64,000 bases of DNA. Source: Deinococcus detaillensis (lineage in GTDB: Bacteria; Deinococcota; Deinococci; Deinococcales; Deinococcaceae). Position numbers and translations under genes: made by a program. The notes below the pieces were generated by a model. That model saw only the letters and a list, made by a program, of their open reading frames with translations, searched no databases and was not told where the DNA came from. The stretch spans positions 372,001-436,000 of the forward strand of contig NZ_VKDB01000001.1 of NCBI RefSeq assembly GCF_007280555.1. The letters are read 5' to 3'. This document shows positions 17,275-25,689 of the stretch, piece after piece (positions within the stretch are counted from its first letter, which is position 1; every line of letters begins with the position of its first letter).

Positions 17275-17823
17275 TCAGGCAGAAGTTTGTGCTGCAAGCT
17301 GATGCCTGACCAGCTCCCAATTATCCTCAAAATTTGTCATCTGAGAGGCGTCAATGCGGGCATCAAATGAAGCCGGGTTGTGTGGGCGATGCCAAGGTAT
17401 CTTCCGCTCTTTCATGTATTTTCGGTAGGCTGCAGTCAGAATGCCCTGCACGTCGCGCTTGGTCAAGATAAAAAATCGATCTCTAAGGTTGTCGCTCTGC
17501 TGGGCAGCGCCTCTCGGGGCAATGGCAACGAAAACATAGATCAGATTGGGATGATCAATCTCCTGATCGCCGCCGTCTATCTGGTCGCCGTCCACAACAG
17601 TCAGTTTCAGCCATGAGTCCGCTCGGGAAGGCCACTGCGTACCACGCGCTGCTTTGACCTGAATGGCAACAGAGCGGCACTGCTCGTCTGCCACCAGCAG
17701 ATCAAAGGCCGGAACGTTTCCTGCAAAAGGGGCTGCCACCAGATCCAATTGCCGCCCCATCTCAGCACACACTAGAAACTCTCCAATCTGTCCAGTCAGC
17801 TTATTGCTCAGGCCGCTTGCCAA
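17275..17823 (-). CDS. PD-(D/E)xK nuclease-like protein
   Basis: I choose the TTG at 17823 because a strong GGAGGT (17836-17831) lies 7 nt before it. The frame is open to 17937, but the extra residues are Trp/Leu/Arg-rich and overlap another coding frame. The 182-residue product begins (M)ASGLSNKLTGQIGEFLVCAEM, continues with PAFDLLVADEQCRSVAIQVKAA, and ends with a helical tail. The Glu helix, the Asp in FDLLV and QVK in the following strand match the core of the PD-(D/E)xK fold (Hjc or DUF4365-like). It could be a DNA repair or defence nuclease. No methyltransferase or other restriction gene is adjacent. It is the last gene of the aro cluster, read through a coupled small gene. Confidence 0.65.
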   Translation of the reverse strand: MASGLSNKLTGQIGEFLVCAEMGRQLDLVAAPFAGNVPAFDLLVADEQCRSVAIQVKAARGTQWPSRADSWLKLTVVDGDQIDGGDQEIDHPNLIYVFVAIAPRGAAQQSDNLRDRFFILTKRDVQGILTAAYRKYMKERKIPWHRPHNPASFDARIDASQMTNFEDNWELVRHQLAAQTSA

Positions 17824-17824
17824 C

Positions 17825-17974
17825 TTACCCACCTCCCAGTATTGCCCAACCGGGCCGAGCGCACCGCGCTGGAAAGTGATCAGCCAGCGCAGCATCAGCC
17901 TTAATAAAGCCCATGTCCAGCGGCAGCACCCGCTCAAAGTCGGTGGATGGCAGTGAACGAATGCCGAGGCTCAC
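17825..17974 (-). CDS. Small coupled gene, 49 residues, unknown function
   Basis: A GTG at 17974 overlaps the aroQ stop codon (GTGA), the classic coupling geometry. The frame reads VSLGIRSLPSTDFERVLP, continues through LDMGFIKADAALADHF and ends WAILGGG with a TAA at 17827-17825. The stop lies between the Shine-Dalgarno and the TTG start of the nuclease-like gene. The composition is protein-like with an acidic, helical middle. I do not recognise it. Its position suggests a partner or translational coupler for the nuclease. The alternative is that it is only a linker frame. Confidence 0.45.
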   Translation of the reverse strand: MSLGIRSLPSTDFERVLPLDMGFIKADAALADHFPARCARPGWAILGGG

Positions 17975-18405
17975 CCGCCGACTTCCTCGACCAAAAATTC
18001 CATTGCAAACCTGTAGCCGGCAAAACCCAACCCGCTGATTTTACCTTTGCAGACCGCCGCCGTCACCGACTTGTGCCGGAACTCCTCGCGGGCGTCTACG
18101 TTGCTGATATGCACTTCCACCACCGGCACATTCTGCCCACCGATGGCGTCGCGCAGGGCGTAGCTGTAGTGGGTCAGCGCACCAGGATTGATCACGATGC
18201 CGGTAAAGCCGTGTTCTTCGGCGTCGTGAATCCACTCCAGAAGCTGGCCCTCGAAGTTGCTCTGGCGGCACGTCACGGTGGTGCTGAGTTCACTGCCCCA
18301 CAGTTCGCACTGCCGTTCCAGTTCTTCCAGCGTCAGGGTGCCGTAGACGCCCGGTTCGCGCTTGCCGAGGCGGTTGAGGTTGGGGCCGTTGAGCACTAGG
18401 AGCAT
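17971..18405 (-). CDS. aroQ: Type II 3-dehydroquinate dehydratase
   Basis: The 144-residue dodecameric-type enzyme converts 3-dehydroquinate to 3-dehydroshikimate (shikimate pathway step 3). It begins MLLVLNGPNLNRLGKREPGVYG with the catalytic Arg/Tyr loop, followed by QSNFEGQLLEWIHDA, the INPGALTHYSYALRDAI block and VEVHISNVDAREEFRHKS with the catalytic His. The start is the ATG at 18405, with GAGG 6 nt upstream. A longer reading frame further upstream would run through the intergenic repeat and is rejected. It follows aroB by 52 nt in which copy B of the dispersed repeat lies. Confidence 0.96.
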   Translation of the reverse strand: MLLVLNGPNLNRLGKREPGVYGTLTLEELERQCELWGSELSTTVTCRQSNFEGQLLEWIHDAEEHGFTGIVINPGALTHYSYALRDAIGGQNVPVVEVHISNVDAREEFRHKSVTAAVCKGKISGLGFAGYRFAMEFLVEEVGG

Positions 18406-18422
18406 GGAAAACCTCGGTTGGG

Positions 18423-18453
18423 GAGAGGGTGTGTGAGCGTCAGCGATTGCCCT
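18423..18453 (+). repeat. Dispersed intergenic repeat, copy B (short)
   Basis: The core GAGAGGGTGTGTGAGC, followed by CAGCGATTGCCCT, matches copies A (807-843) and C (40887-40924) with a 2-nt gap. It occupies most of the aroB-aroQ gap. Confidence 0.55.
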
Positions 18454-18457
18454 AAAT

Positions 18458-19519
18458 CTAAATCTCCTCCACCCATATCCCAAAAGCTCGCCGCAAAATG
18501 TCTTCCGGCACCCGCGCCAGATAAGGCTGTGCCAAGTCGCAGAGCAGCACGAAACGCACGCCCTCAGCGTCGGCTTTTTTGTCGCGGGCCATGTAAGGCC
18601 AGAGGTCTTCAAAAGTGAGTGGAGGCAGCGGCTGGGGCTTTTGGTACTTTAAAAAGGCCCGCGTGTCATCGGTCAAGTCTTTGCCGCCCATTTCACGCGA
18701 CAGCAGCGCGGCGTAGTGCATGCCGTAGCCCACCGCTTCGCCGTGCGTGATTGCTTGGTGGGTGACTGCTTCCAGCGCGTGGGCCAGCGTGTGCCCAAAG
18801 TTGAGGTACGCCCGCTCACCCTGCTCGGTCAGGTCGCGGGTGACGACTCCGGCCTTGACGGCAATCGCGTCGGCAATAATCTGCGGCAAGCTGGCGTGAC
18901 CCGGCACGAACTCAGGTGAGAGTACCCGCTCAAGCAGGCTGGGGTCGGCGATCAGGCCGTGCTTGTAGGCCTCGGCAGCGCCCTCGCGGAAGGTGGCGGG
19001 GGGCAGCGTGGCAAGCGTGTCCACGTCTACCCAGACTTGCTTGGGCGGCCAAAACGCGCCCACCAGGTTTTTGCCTTCCGGTAAGTTGACTCCGGTTTTG
19101 CCGCCCACTGCTGCGTCCACCATGCCCAGCAGCGTGGTCGGCACCGAGTAATAAGCCACCCCGCGCAAGTAACTCGCCGCCGCGAAACCTGCCAGATCGG
19201 TGACGGCCCCGCCGCCGAGGCCCACCACCGCGCTGTCACGGGTCAGGTTGGCTTGGGCCAGTTCAGAGAGCACGCTTTCCAGCACGCTCAGCGTTTTGCA
19301 GGCGTCGCGGGGCGGAACCACGATCATCACGGCAGGGGAGAGGGCGGCCCGCACTTGCTCAACGAACTGATTTGGCAAATCACTGGGATAGATCAGTGCC
19401 ACTTGCTTATGCGGCACTTCAAGGTGGGCCAGCAAACCGGAGCCGACTTCCACGCGGTAGGGCAAAGCGCCGCCGACTTCGATGGTCAGGACTTGCCCAA
19501 GCGGCTCAGTCGCAGGCAC
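18458..19519 (-). CDS. aroB: 3-dehydroquinate synthase
   Basis: The 353-residue NAD- and metal-dependent enzyme makes 3-dehydroquinate from DAHP. Diagnostic motifs are [17 protein letters not shown] (NAD site), [48 protein letters not shown] and the metal His in [13 protein letters not shown] start it at the GTG at 19519, which has GGAGGT 5-8 nt upstream inside the aroK tail and gives the normal N-terminus [16 protein letters not shown]. It overlaps aroK by 14 nt. The 412-residue reading from 19696 is rejected because it reads through aroK in another frame. Confidence 0.95.
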   Translation of the reverse strand: MPATEPLGQVLTIEVGGALPYRVEVGSGLLAHLEVPHKQVALIYPSDLPNQFVEQVRAALSPAVMIVVPPRDACKTLSVLESVLSELAQANLTRDSAVVGLGGGAVTDLAGFAAASYLRGVAYYSVPTTLLGMVDAAVGGKTGVNLPEGKNLVGAFWPPKQVWVDVDTLATLPPATFREGAAEAYKHGLIADPSLLERVLSPEFVPGHASLPQIIADAIAVKAGVVTRDLTEQGERAYLNFGHTLAHALEAVTHQAITHGEAVGYGMHYAALLSREMGGKDLTDDTRAFLKYQKPQPLPPLTFEDLWPYMARDKKADAEGVRFVLLCDLAQPYLARVPEDILRRAFGIWVEEI

Positions 19520-20123
19520 GCTCCACCTCCTGCCAGTCCAGCGCCGTTCGTTCGGCGTCGGCTTCGTGCTGGGCGTCGGCTTGGGTGTCTTGCCAGTCCC
19601 ACAGCCGCTCCACAATTTCGGCCACGATCTCCTCCGAGGGCCGTCCGTCGCTGTGAACGTGAATGGTGCCGTGCTGGTACGCGCCTTCGCGCTCACGCAT
19701 CAGTTCGGTGATGCGTGTCAGGGGATCGGGGACGTGGAGCAGCGGGCGATCCGAATTCTTGGTGCGGGCGTAAACCGTTTCGGGCGTCGCAGTCAGCACC
19801 ACCACGGGGCCGCGCCGCAGCAGTTCGCGGCGGTTGCTCTCGTGGACAAAAGTGCCGCCGCCGAGGCTGACCACCGCGTAATCTAAGCGGGTCACGCGGC
19901 GCACCACTTCCGATTCGCAGGCACGAAAAAAGCCCTCGCCGCGCTCGGCGAACACCTCGGGAATGGTTTTGCCGACCACCCGCGAAATCAGTTTGTCGGT
20001 GTCTACAAAATGCAGCGAGAGTTCGCGGGAAAGCTCCCAACCGATTCGGCTCTTGCCCGTCCCCATAAAGCCCGCCAACGCGATCCAGTTCGCGGGGCGG
20101 TCAATCAGGCTGGGCAAATTCAT
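19506..20123 (-). CDS. aroK: Shikimate kinase
   Basis: The enzyme phosphorylates shikimate with ATP. Walker A is GFMGTGKS (about residues 17-24 from the ATG at 20123). The shikimate-binding DTDK, SEVVRR and SLGGGTF motifs follow, with the lid KNSDRPLL. The ATG at 20123 gives a 205-residue protein with the usual N-terminus and lies 7 nt after TAGACT (leaderless type). The same frame is open back to a GTG at 20297, next to the aroC stop, and these 58 extra codons look protein-like (see findings). A longer form (263 residues) is therefore possible. The C-terminal tail beyond the kinase fold is acidic and overlaps aroB. Confidence 0.9.
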   Translation of the reverse strand: MNLPSLIDRPANWIALAGFMGTGKSRIGWELSRELSLHFVDTDKLISRVVGKTIPEVFAERGEGFFRACESEVVRRVTRLDYAVVSLGGGTFVHESNRRELLRRGPVVVLTATPETVYARTKNSDRPLLHVPDPLTRITELMREREGAYQHGTIHVHSDGRPSEEIVAEIVERLWDWQDTQADAQHEADAERTALDWQEVERACD

Positions 20124-20130
20124 GCTTTGC

Positions 20131-20136
20131 AGTCTA
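20131..20136 (-). promoter_or_regulatory. Leaderless -10 box for aroK
   Basis: TAGACT on the minus strand is followed by 7 nt and the ATG at 20123. If the longer aroK form is real, this box would lie inside coding sequence. Confidence 0.4.
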
Positions 20137-20302
20137 GACGATGTGCCCGCTTCAAAACCCCCAGTTCGCTCACCGTCTGCAAAGAGAGTGTGGTTGAGCT
20201 GGGCTTTCAAAACTTCTTCCGGCACTTCTTTGAGGTGGGCGGCCAAACCCAGTTCCAGCGCCGATTCAGAAATCAGCGGCAACGGATGGGGAGTCACCGG
20301 CC

Positions 20303-21457
20303 CTAGTAGTGTTGCGCGTAGCTTCGCGCCGCTTGGACCCGCTCCAGAAGTTCGGGGAGACTATCGCCGCCGAACCGCTCCATCACCGCGTCGGCCAGCA
20401 CCCAGCCGATCACCGCGTGCAGCACAATTCCGGCGGCAGGCACGGCGGAGGTGTCGCTGCGCTCTTTGGCGGCGTCGGCGGGTTGATGACTTACCACGTC
20501 TACGGTGGGCAAGGATTTCATCAGCGTGGCAATCGGCTTCATGGCCGCCCGCACGATCAGATCTTCGCCGTTGGTCATGCCCGCTTCCAAGCCGCCCGCG
20601 CCGTTGGTTTCGCGGCGGTAGCCGTGACCGCCCTCGCCCACATACACCGCGTCATGCACTTTGGAGCCGGGCACACGGGCATTTTCAAAGCCGGTGCCTA
20701 TTTCCACACCCTTGATGGCCTGCGTGCCCATCACGGCGGCGGCAATCCGCCCGTCGAGTTTTCGGTCCCAGTGGACATAGCTGCCGAGGCCCGGTGGCAA
20801 GCCCCGAAAGCGAATTTCCACGATGCCGCCGAGGGTGTCGCCGTCTTTCTTGGCCTGATCGATGCCGTCACGCATGCGTTGTTCGGCGTCCTTGTCCAGC
20901 ACTCGCAGATCAGACGCTTCAATTTCATCCAACCTGTCCCAGCCAAACGTGCCGAGGGCGTCCACGCCGCCGAGGTGGGTCACGTAGCTCACTCCGTCGA
21001 TGCCCAGTTCGCTCAGCAGCTTGAGGGCCACCGCGCCCACCGCCACCCGCGCCGTAGTTTCGCGGGCTGAAGCGCGTTCCAGCACGTCGCGCAAATCCTT
21101 GTGGCGGTATTTGATGCCGCCGGTGAGGTCGGCGTGGCCGGGGCGGGCCTCGGTCAGCGCTTTCTTGCGCGGCTCGCCGCCTTCTTCGGGCGACATGATC
21201 TCCGTCCAGTTGCGGTGGTCTTTGTTCTCGATCACCAGCGTCACGGGCGCTCCGGTGGTGCGTCCGGCCCGCACGCCGCTCATGATCTGGGCCTCGTCGG
21301 TTTCGATGACCATCCGCCGCCCGCGTCCGTAGCCACCCTGGCGCTTGCGCAGCATCGGATCGATATCGGCCTTCAGCAGCGGCAATTGGGAGGGCAGACC
21401 CTCGATGATGGCCGTCAGTTGCGGCCCGTGCGATTCTCCAGCGGTCAAAAACCTCAT
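20303..21457 (-). CDS. aroC: Chorismate synthase
   Basis: The 384-residue FMN-dependent enzyme makes chorismate from EPSP, the last shikimate step. Signatures present are GESHGPQLTAIIEGLP, the RRQGGYGRG-type loop (here RKRQGGYGRGRRM), EARPGHADLTGGIKYRHKDLRDVLERASARETTARVAVGA, and the C-terminal DVVSHQPADAAKERSDTSAVPA. The ATG at 21457 is preceded by both GGAGG (1-2 nt away, too close) and TAAAGT 7 nt upstream, which favours a leaderless transcript. It heads the aroC-aroK-aroB-aroQ run. Confidence 0.97.
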   Translation of the reverse strand: MRFLTAGESHGPQLTAIIEGLPSQLPLLKADIDPMLRKRQGGYGRGRRMVIETDEAQIMSGVRAGRTTGAPVTLVIENKDHRNWTEIMSPEEGGEPRKKALTEARPGHADLTGGIKYRHKDLRDVLERASARETTARVAVGAVALKLLSELGIDGVSYVTHLGGVDALGTFGWDRLDEIEASDLRVLDKDAEQRMRDGIDQAKKDGDTLGGIVEIRFRGLPPGLGSYVHWDRKLDGRIAAAVMGTQAIKGVEIGTGFENARVPGSKVHDAVYVGEGGHGYRRETNGAGGLEAGMTNGEDLIVRAAMKPIATLMKSLPTVDVVSHQPADAAKERSDTSAVPAAGIVLHAVIGWVLADAVMERFGGDSLPELLERVQAARSYAQHY

Positions 21458-21464
21458 GCCTCCA

Positions 21465-21470
21465 ACTTTA
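21465..21470 (-). promoter_or_regulatory. Leaderless -10 box for aroC
   Basis: TAAAGT (minus strand), 7 nt, ATG. The GGAGG inside the spacer is too close to the start to work as a normal Shine-Dalgarno. Confidence 0.5.
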
Positions 21471-21523
21471 TCAGGCTAGGGGGACCGGTTCTGGGCGTTG
21501 CCCAGACGACAGGGCACAAAACG

Positions 21524-21560
21524 AAAACAGACCCAGCGCACGGGGCGGCGAGTCTGTTTT
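21524..21560 (-). terminator. Terminator of the pil operon
   Basis: On the minus strand AAAACAGAC (21560-21552) pairs with GTCTGTTTT (21532-21524) around a GC-rich 19-nt loop and is followed by CGTTTTG. It lies just past the pilQ stop codon. Confidence 0.65.
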
Positions 21561-21582
21561 GGGCCAGAGGCGTAATGTTTGC

Positions 21583-23838
21583 TTATTTGATTACAGTACC
21601 AGTGATGACCACCATCAGCTGCACTTGGTCTTTTTTGCTGCTTTGATTGCCAAATGCGCCGCCTACCACTGGAATGCTGGACAAGAAGGGCACACCGCTT
21701 TTGTTAGACGTTTCGTTTGTGCCAAGCAAACCGCTGAGCAACACAGTTTCACCGTTCTTAAATGAGATTGTAGACTGGGCCTCACTGCTGGTCAGGAGAA
21801 AATCTCCCGCTGCGTTCGAGCTTAGTGTTGGCTGAGCACTCACTTCACCACGCACTCTTACTGTAATGGTGCCATCAGGCGCAACTTGAGGATCATAGAA
21901 GCCCAAGGTAACACCGTAAGGATAAGTTTTCTGAATTGACTCACTACCCCCCGTGCCAACACGGTTAATCTCTAATGTACCACCAGACCTTACGAGAGCT
22001 GCTGCTCCCGCTGCTGCATTTTGTGTCACGCTGGTGTTAGTTAAATTGCGCTGTCCGCTCTGCATACTTACTGAGCCATCGTAAACACGTTTCGTCTGGC
22101 CTTGCGATTCCATAGCTGTCAAGGTTGGCAAGATATTAAAGCCACCAACCAAGGCGCGAGTTGGATCAAAGGCCGCTGTGAGCGCCGAATTACCATCGCT
22201 ACCGGGTGCAATGCCCAGCGAGAAGCCGCCGAAGCCCGCTTTCCAGTTGACACCCAGCGCCCGCATGGCCGTATCGGTGATTTCCTGGATACGGACTTGC
22301 ACGTTGACCTGCGGAACGCGCTGGTCGAGGCTGGGAATCAGCTCGGCGATCTGGGCGACCTGTTGTGCGGTGCCGCGCACAATCAAGGTATTGGTGCGCT
22401 TATCGGCGATGATAGTGGCATCGGGAGTAGCTGGAGCAACGGCAGCGGTGTCCGGTTCAGGACTGGCTGGATTGGCGGCGGTGGTTGGTGCTGGAGCAGT
22501 AGCCTGAGCAGCCTGAGCTTGCCGGGCCTGGGTTGGGGTCAGTCCGGAGAGCGCGGCTGCCGATACGGCGGCGTTGTTCTGGAGCTGGCTACCGCTGGTC
22601 TGTGTGGTCAGGTCGCGGGCCAATGAGCCTTCAAGCACTGCTTTGACGCTCTCCGCGCTGGCGTTCACGAGCTGAAAGACTTTTTGCTGAATCTCGGGGC
22701 CGTTCGACACGGCAATGGCCTTGTCGACCTGGCCCAGCAGGGTGCTGGCGGCGCTGAGCTGATCCTGGGTGCCGTTGAGCACCAACTGGCCGGTGGTGCC
22801 GACGGGGGTGATCTTGAGCGCCGGAAACTGCGCGGTCAGCAGCGCGGCGATGTCTTTTTGGCTGCCCTTCACGCCGTACACCTGCTGGCGCACATCCGGG
22901 TTTTGCTGCACCGAAGGCGCGCGGTCCACTTGTGTCAGCAGCGTCAGGGCCGCGTCGATCTGGGTCTTCTGACCGCTCAGAATCAGTTGGCCCGTTTTGC
23001 CGACTGCCGTGACGGCCAGGCCGGGGTACTGATCTTTGATAAGGGCCACCGCGTCGTCCTGAGCACCTTTGACGTTGTAGATGGACTGAATTACCGGACT
23101 GACCGGTACCACCACTTTGGCGAGTTCCGGCGGCTGGGAAGCGATAATTTCTTTGACCAGCGCTTCGACCTGCGAGACTTCTTGGTTGTTGCCGCGAATA
23201 ATCAAGCTGTTGGAAACCGGTTCGCCGACGATTTTGAGTGTGGGCGAGTCGAGAACGATGTCGCCGCCTGCCGTCTGGGGAGCGGGGCTGCCCGGCGTGG
23301 CGGTGACCGGCGCTGAAGTTTGGCGCGTTCCGAAGGCCAACTTGACGCGCTCTCCCACCAAGCTGGCGTCCAGCGTTTTAGGCAACACGACGATCCGCTG
23401 AATCGGGTTTTTGCCGACGCGCAGCACTTCGCTGCTGCCGAGTTTGACCACGTCATAGTTCAGGCCGTACACGTCCATCAAAAAGGGCCAGACCTGATTA
23501 AAAGGTTTGCTGGCAAAATCGTAAGTGAGCTGTGTCGCAGAAACGCCGGGTTGAGCGGCCTGAGGCGTGGCTGCGTCGCTGGGCACGCCTGAGCCGCTGC
23601 CGACGCCGGGGATAATGAGGCTGTCGAGCGCCGGGTCGAGAATCAGTTCGTAGCCTGCCGACTTGGCCACAGCCGTCAGGAGCGCCATCAAGCCGGTGCC
23701 GTCGCGCACGATTTTGAAGGTCACGTTGGCCTTCGACAAGCGGGTATCGGCGCTCACGGCGTTCCCGGTTTGGGCGCTTTGGGCGCTGGCGGCGCTCAGC
23801 GCGAGAGTTAAGAGCAAAATCAGGCTACGGTTCTTCAT
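21583..23838 (-). CDS. pilQ: Type IV pilus secretin PilQ
   Basis: The 751-residue outer-envelope secretin has a signal peptide (MKNRSLILLLTLALSAASAQ) and an N-terminal STN-like domain (about 35-150). Several N-domains follow, then the secretin channel domain (about 490-751) with VPQVNVQVRIQEI, the multiple GxV strands and a closing LLGTNETSNKSGVPFLSSIPVVGGAFG motif. Residues 253-307 and 320-374 are a clear tandem duplication (YNVKGAQDD.. and YGVKGSQKD.., each ending LLxQVDxA). A low-complexity Ala/Thr/Pro linker lies at about 425-470. In Deinococcus/Thermus the secretin supports pili and DNA uptake. It is the last gene of pilM-N-O-P/W-Q, 3 nt after the previous stop. Confidence 0.93.
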   Translation of the reverse strand: MKNRSLILLLTLALSAASAQSAQTGNAVSADTRLSKANVTFKIVRDGTGLMALLTAVAKSAGYELILDPALDSLIIPGVGSGSGVPSDAATPQAAQPGVSATQLTYDFASKPFNQVWPFLMDVYGLNYDVVKLGSSEVLRVGKNPIQRIVVLPKTLDASLVGERVKLAFGTRQTSAPVTATPGSPAPQTAGGDIVLDSPTLKIVGEPVSNSLIIRGNNQEVSQVEALVKEIIASQPPELAKVVVPVSPVIQSIYNVKGAQDDAVALIKDQYPGLAVTAVGKTGQLILSGQKTQIDAALTLLTQVDRAPSVQQNPDVRQQVYGVKGSQKDIAALLTAQFPALKITPVGTTGQLVLNGTQDQLSAASTLLGQVDKAIAVSNGPEIQQKVFQLVNASAESVKAVLEGSLARDLTTQTSGSQLQNNAAVSAAALSGLTPTQARQAQAAQATAPAPTTAANPASPEPDTAAVAPATPDATIIADKRTNTLIVRGTAQQVAQIAELIPSLDQRVPQVNVQVRIQEITDTAMRALGVNWKAGFGGFSLGIAPGSDGNSALTAAFDPTRALVGGFNILPTLTAMESQGQTKRVYDGSVSMQSGQRNLTNTSVTQNAAAGAAALVRSGGTLEINRVGTGGSESIQKTYPYGVTLGFYDPQVAPDGTITVRVRGEVSAQPTLSSNAAGDFLLTSSEAQSTISFKNGETVLLSGLLGTNETSNKSGVPFLSSIPVVGGAFGNQSSKKDQVQLMVVITGTVIK

Positions 23839-23841
23839 GGC

Positions 23842-25689
23842 TCACCTTTTGTCGAGTTGGAGGGTTTTGGCGGTGTTGTCGAGGGCCAGCGTGGCGCTTG
23901 AAGCAGTGACTTCGCGCACATTGATATTGGTATCGGGAATGTTCTGGCCCACCGAGACGACCACAAAGCCCCGGTCGGTCTTGAAGACGGCGGTGTTGAG
24001 CGGCCCCAGCACTGCCGAGTTGAAGCTGAGATTGCGCTCTTGGATGTAGCGCTCCAAGGTGTTGAGCGGCGCGGCAGAAGTCGGCGCGAGCGCTTGTCCA
24101 GCGGAGTTGGCGACGGGAGCGGCGTTGTTGAGCTGGGTAATTACGCCGGGGGCCGCGTTGGTGGCCGTACCGCCGGTTGTCCCTGCCGCACCGACCAGCG
24201 GATTAACACCGGGCAGTTGCAGTTTCGGCGTTTGGCTCACTCCCGGCACGCTGATACTGGCCTGAGCCTGAGCGCGGGTCTGCGCCGCTTTGATGTCAGC
24301 TTCGCGCTTGGCTTTTTGAGCGGCGGCCAATTTGGCTTTGGCTTCAGCGATGGCCTGCGCCTTGGCCACTTTATCGGCCTCGGCTTTTTGAGCGGCGGCC
24401 AGTTTGTCGGCAGCGGCCTGCTGCACTTTGGCGGCTTTGGCCTGCTCAACTTGGGCCTTGTCGGCCGCTTGCTGAGCGGCTTTTTGGGCTTTGGCGGCGT
24501 CGAGTTGTGCCTGCTTTTGGGCAGCGGCTTGCTGGGCAGCGTCACGCTGAGCCTGTGCGGCGGCTTGCTGAGCGGCTTGTTGCTGAGCTTTCTGCGCTTG
24601 CTGAGCGGCGTCGCGCTGAGACTGAAGTTGGGCCTGTTCAGCCTGCGCCGCTGCTCGTTCAGCTTGACCTTGCTGACCCTGCTGGCCGGTCTGGCCCTGA
24701 GCGCCGTCAGCGCCTCGAGTGGCAACTGGCGCTCCGCTTTGAATATTGGGCTGCGGCAGGATACCGCCGATGCGCGGGCCGCTGGACAAGCCGCCGTTTC
24801 CGGAGGGGCTGCCCGTAGCATTTCTAGAATTGTTGTCGGCCACCACGATCGGAGCGCTGGGGAGCACGCCGGTGGTGCGAACCGGTGAGGCAATCGGCGA
24901 GGTGGGGGTGGGGCGCACCGGAGTGGCCGTGGACGCAGTGGCGACTGGCGCGGGCGCACCCGAGGAGTTGGCATCCGGCACCACGTTCAGCGGGCTGAAA
25001 GGATTGACCGTCGGTACGCTGGCCAGCGGCTCATTGGGATTGATGCCCGAAGGCGGGCGCTGCACGTCGGCGTTGGTTTCGGTGGGTGTGCTGGCGGCAG
25101 GAGCGGTGCTTGTGGCCGCAGTATCACCGGCAGGAGCGCTGCTCAGCGGCGGAATGCTCAGCACGGCACTGGTGCGGGCCGGAGAAATGGTCGTGCTGGA
25201 AGGGGTCGGCGCTTGTGGGCTGCTGGCCGCTTCCGAGCCGCCCTGAGCGGTAGGCAGCCCCGAGGGCGAACTGCCCAGCGTGGGCGCAGCGCTTAAGCCG
25301 GGCGCGGTGGAGCCGGAGGCGGTGGGCTTGGGCGTCGCAGGCTTGACGGCGCTGGGCAGCGACTTGTTGGGCTGGGCTGAACCGGGCTGGATGGTACCCA
25401 ACTTGGCAGCCGTTGCCGCCGCTGGGTCAGCTTTGCCGGTGGCGTTGGCCGTGCCTGAATCTGGCGTACCGGACAGTGCGGTGGTGGTCTGAGCAGGCGT
25501 TACCGGCGCACCGCCCGGCACGGTGGCGGTCGGCGAAACCGGAGCTGTGGCGGTGGGCACGTCGCTGGGAGCCTGAGCGCTGGCGTCGCGTCCGGTATTC
25601 CAAGTGTACCAACCGCCTACCAAGGCGACCAGCACCAGTACCGTCAGCAAGATTCTCATTTCGGGTGAGAGTTTGAGGGGCGCTTTCAC
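23842..25689 (-). CDS. PilP/PilW-position pilus protein with TolA-like stalk
   Basis: The 615-residue protein occupies the place of PilP (Proteobacteria) or PilW (Thermus) between PilO and the secretin. One TM helix (about 12-28) is followed by a long Pro/Thr/Ser/Ala-rich linker (33-320) that includes an NPFSPL motif (about 229) like the secretin-binding NPF of PilP. An Ala/Gln/Lys-rich helical stalk (about 342-477) recalls TolA/TonB-type periplasmic spanners. The C-terminal domain (about 543-615) contains FVVVSVGQNIPDTNINVREV, resembling the PilP beta-domain. It probably links the inner-membrane PilMNO platform to PilQ across a thick envelope. It overlaps pilO by 4 nt (ATGA). Confidence 0.8.
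   Translation of the reverse strand: MKAPLKLSPEMRILLTVLVLVALVGGWYTWNTGRDASAQAPSDVPTATAPVSPTATVPGGAPVTPAQTTTALSGTPDSGTANATGKADPAAATAAKLGTIQPGSAQPNKSLPSAVKPATPKPTASGSTAPGLSAAPTLGSSPSGLPTAQGGSEAASSPQAPTPSSTTISPARTSAVLSIPPLSSAPAGDTAATSTAPAASTPTETNADVQRPPSGINPNEPLASVPTVNPFSPLNVVPDANSSGAPAPVATASTATPVRPTPTSPIASPVRTTGVLPSAPIVVADNNSRNATGSPSGNGGLSSGPRIGGILPQPNIQSGAPVATRGADGAQGQTGQQGQQGQAERAAAQAEQAQLQSQRDAAQQAQKAQQQAAQQAAAQAQRDAAQQAAAQKQAQLDAAKAQKAAQQAADKAQVEQAKAAKVQQAAADKLAAAQKAEADKVAKAQAIAEAKAKLAAAQKAKREADIKAAQTRAQAQASISVPGVSQTPKLQLPGVNPLVGAAGTTGGTATNAAPGVITQLNNAAPVANSAGQALAPTSAAPLNTLERYIQERNLSFNSAVLGPLNTAVFKTDRGFVVVSVGQNIPDTNINVREVTASSATLALDNTAKTLQLDKR

Noticed and set aside
24040..24888. Long plus-strand Gly/Leu/Arg-rich frame opposite the pilus stalk gene
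   Set aside because: It is the antisense shadow of the Ala/Gln/Lys repeat region; simple codon repeats keep the other strand open.
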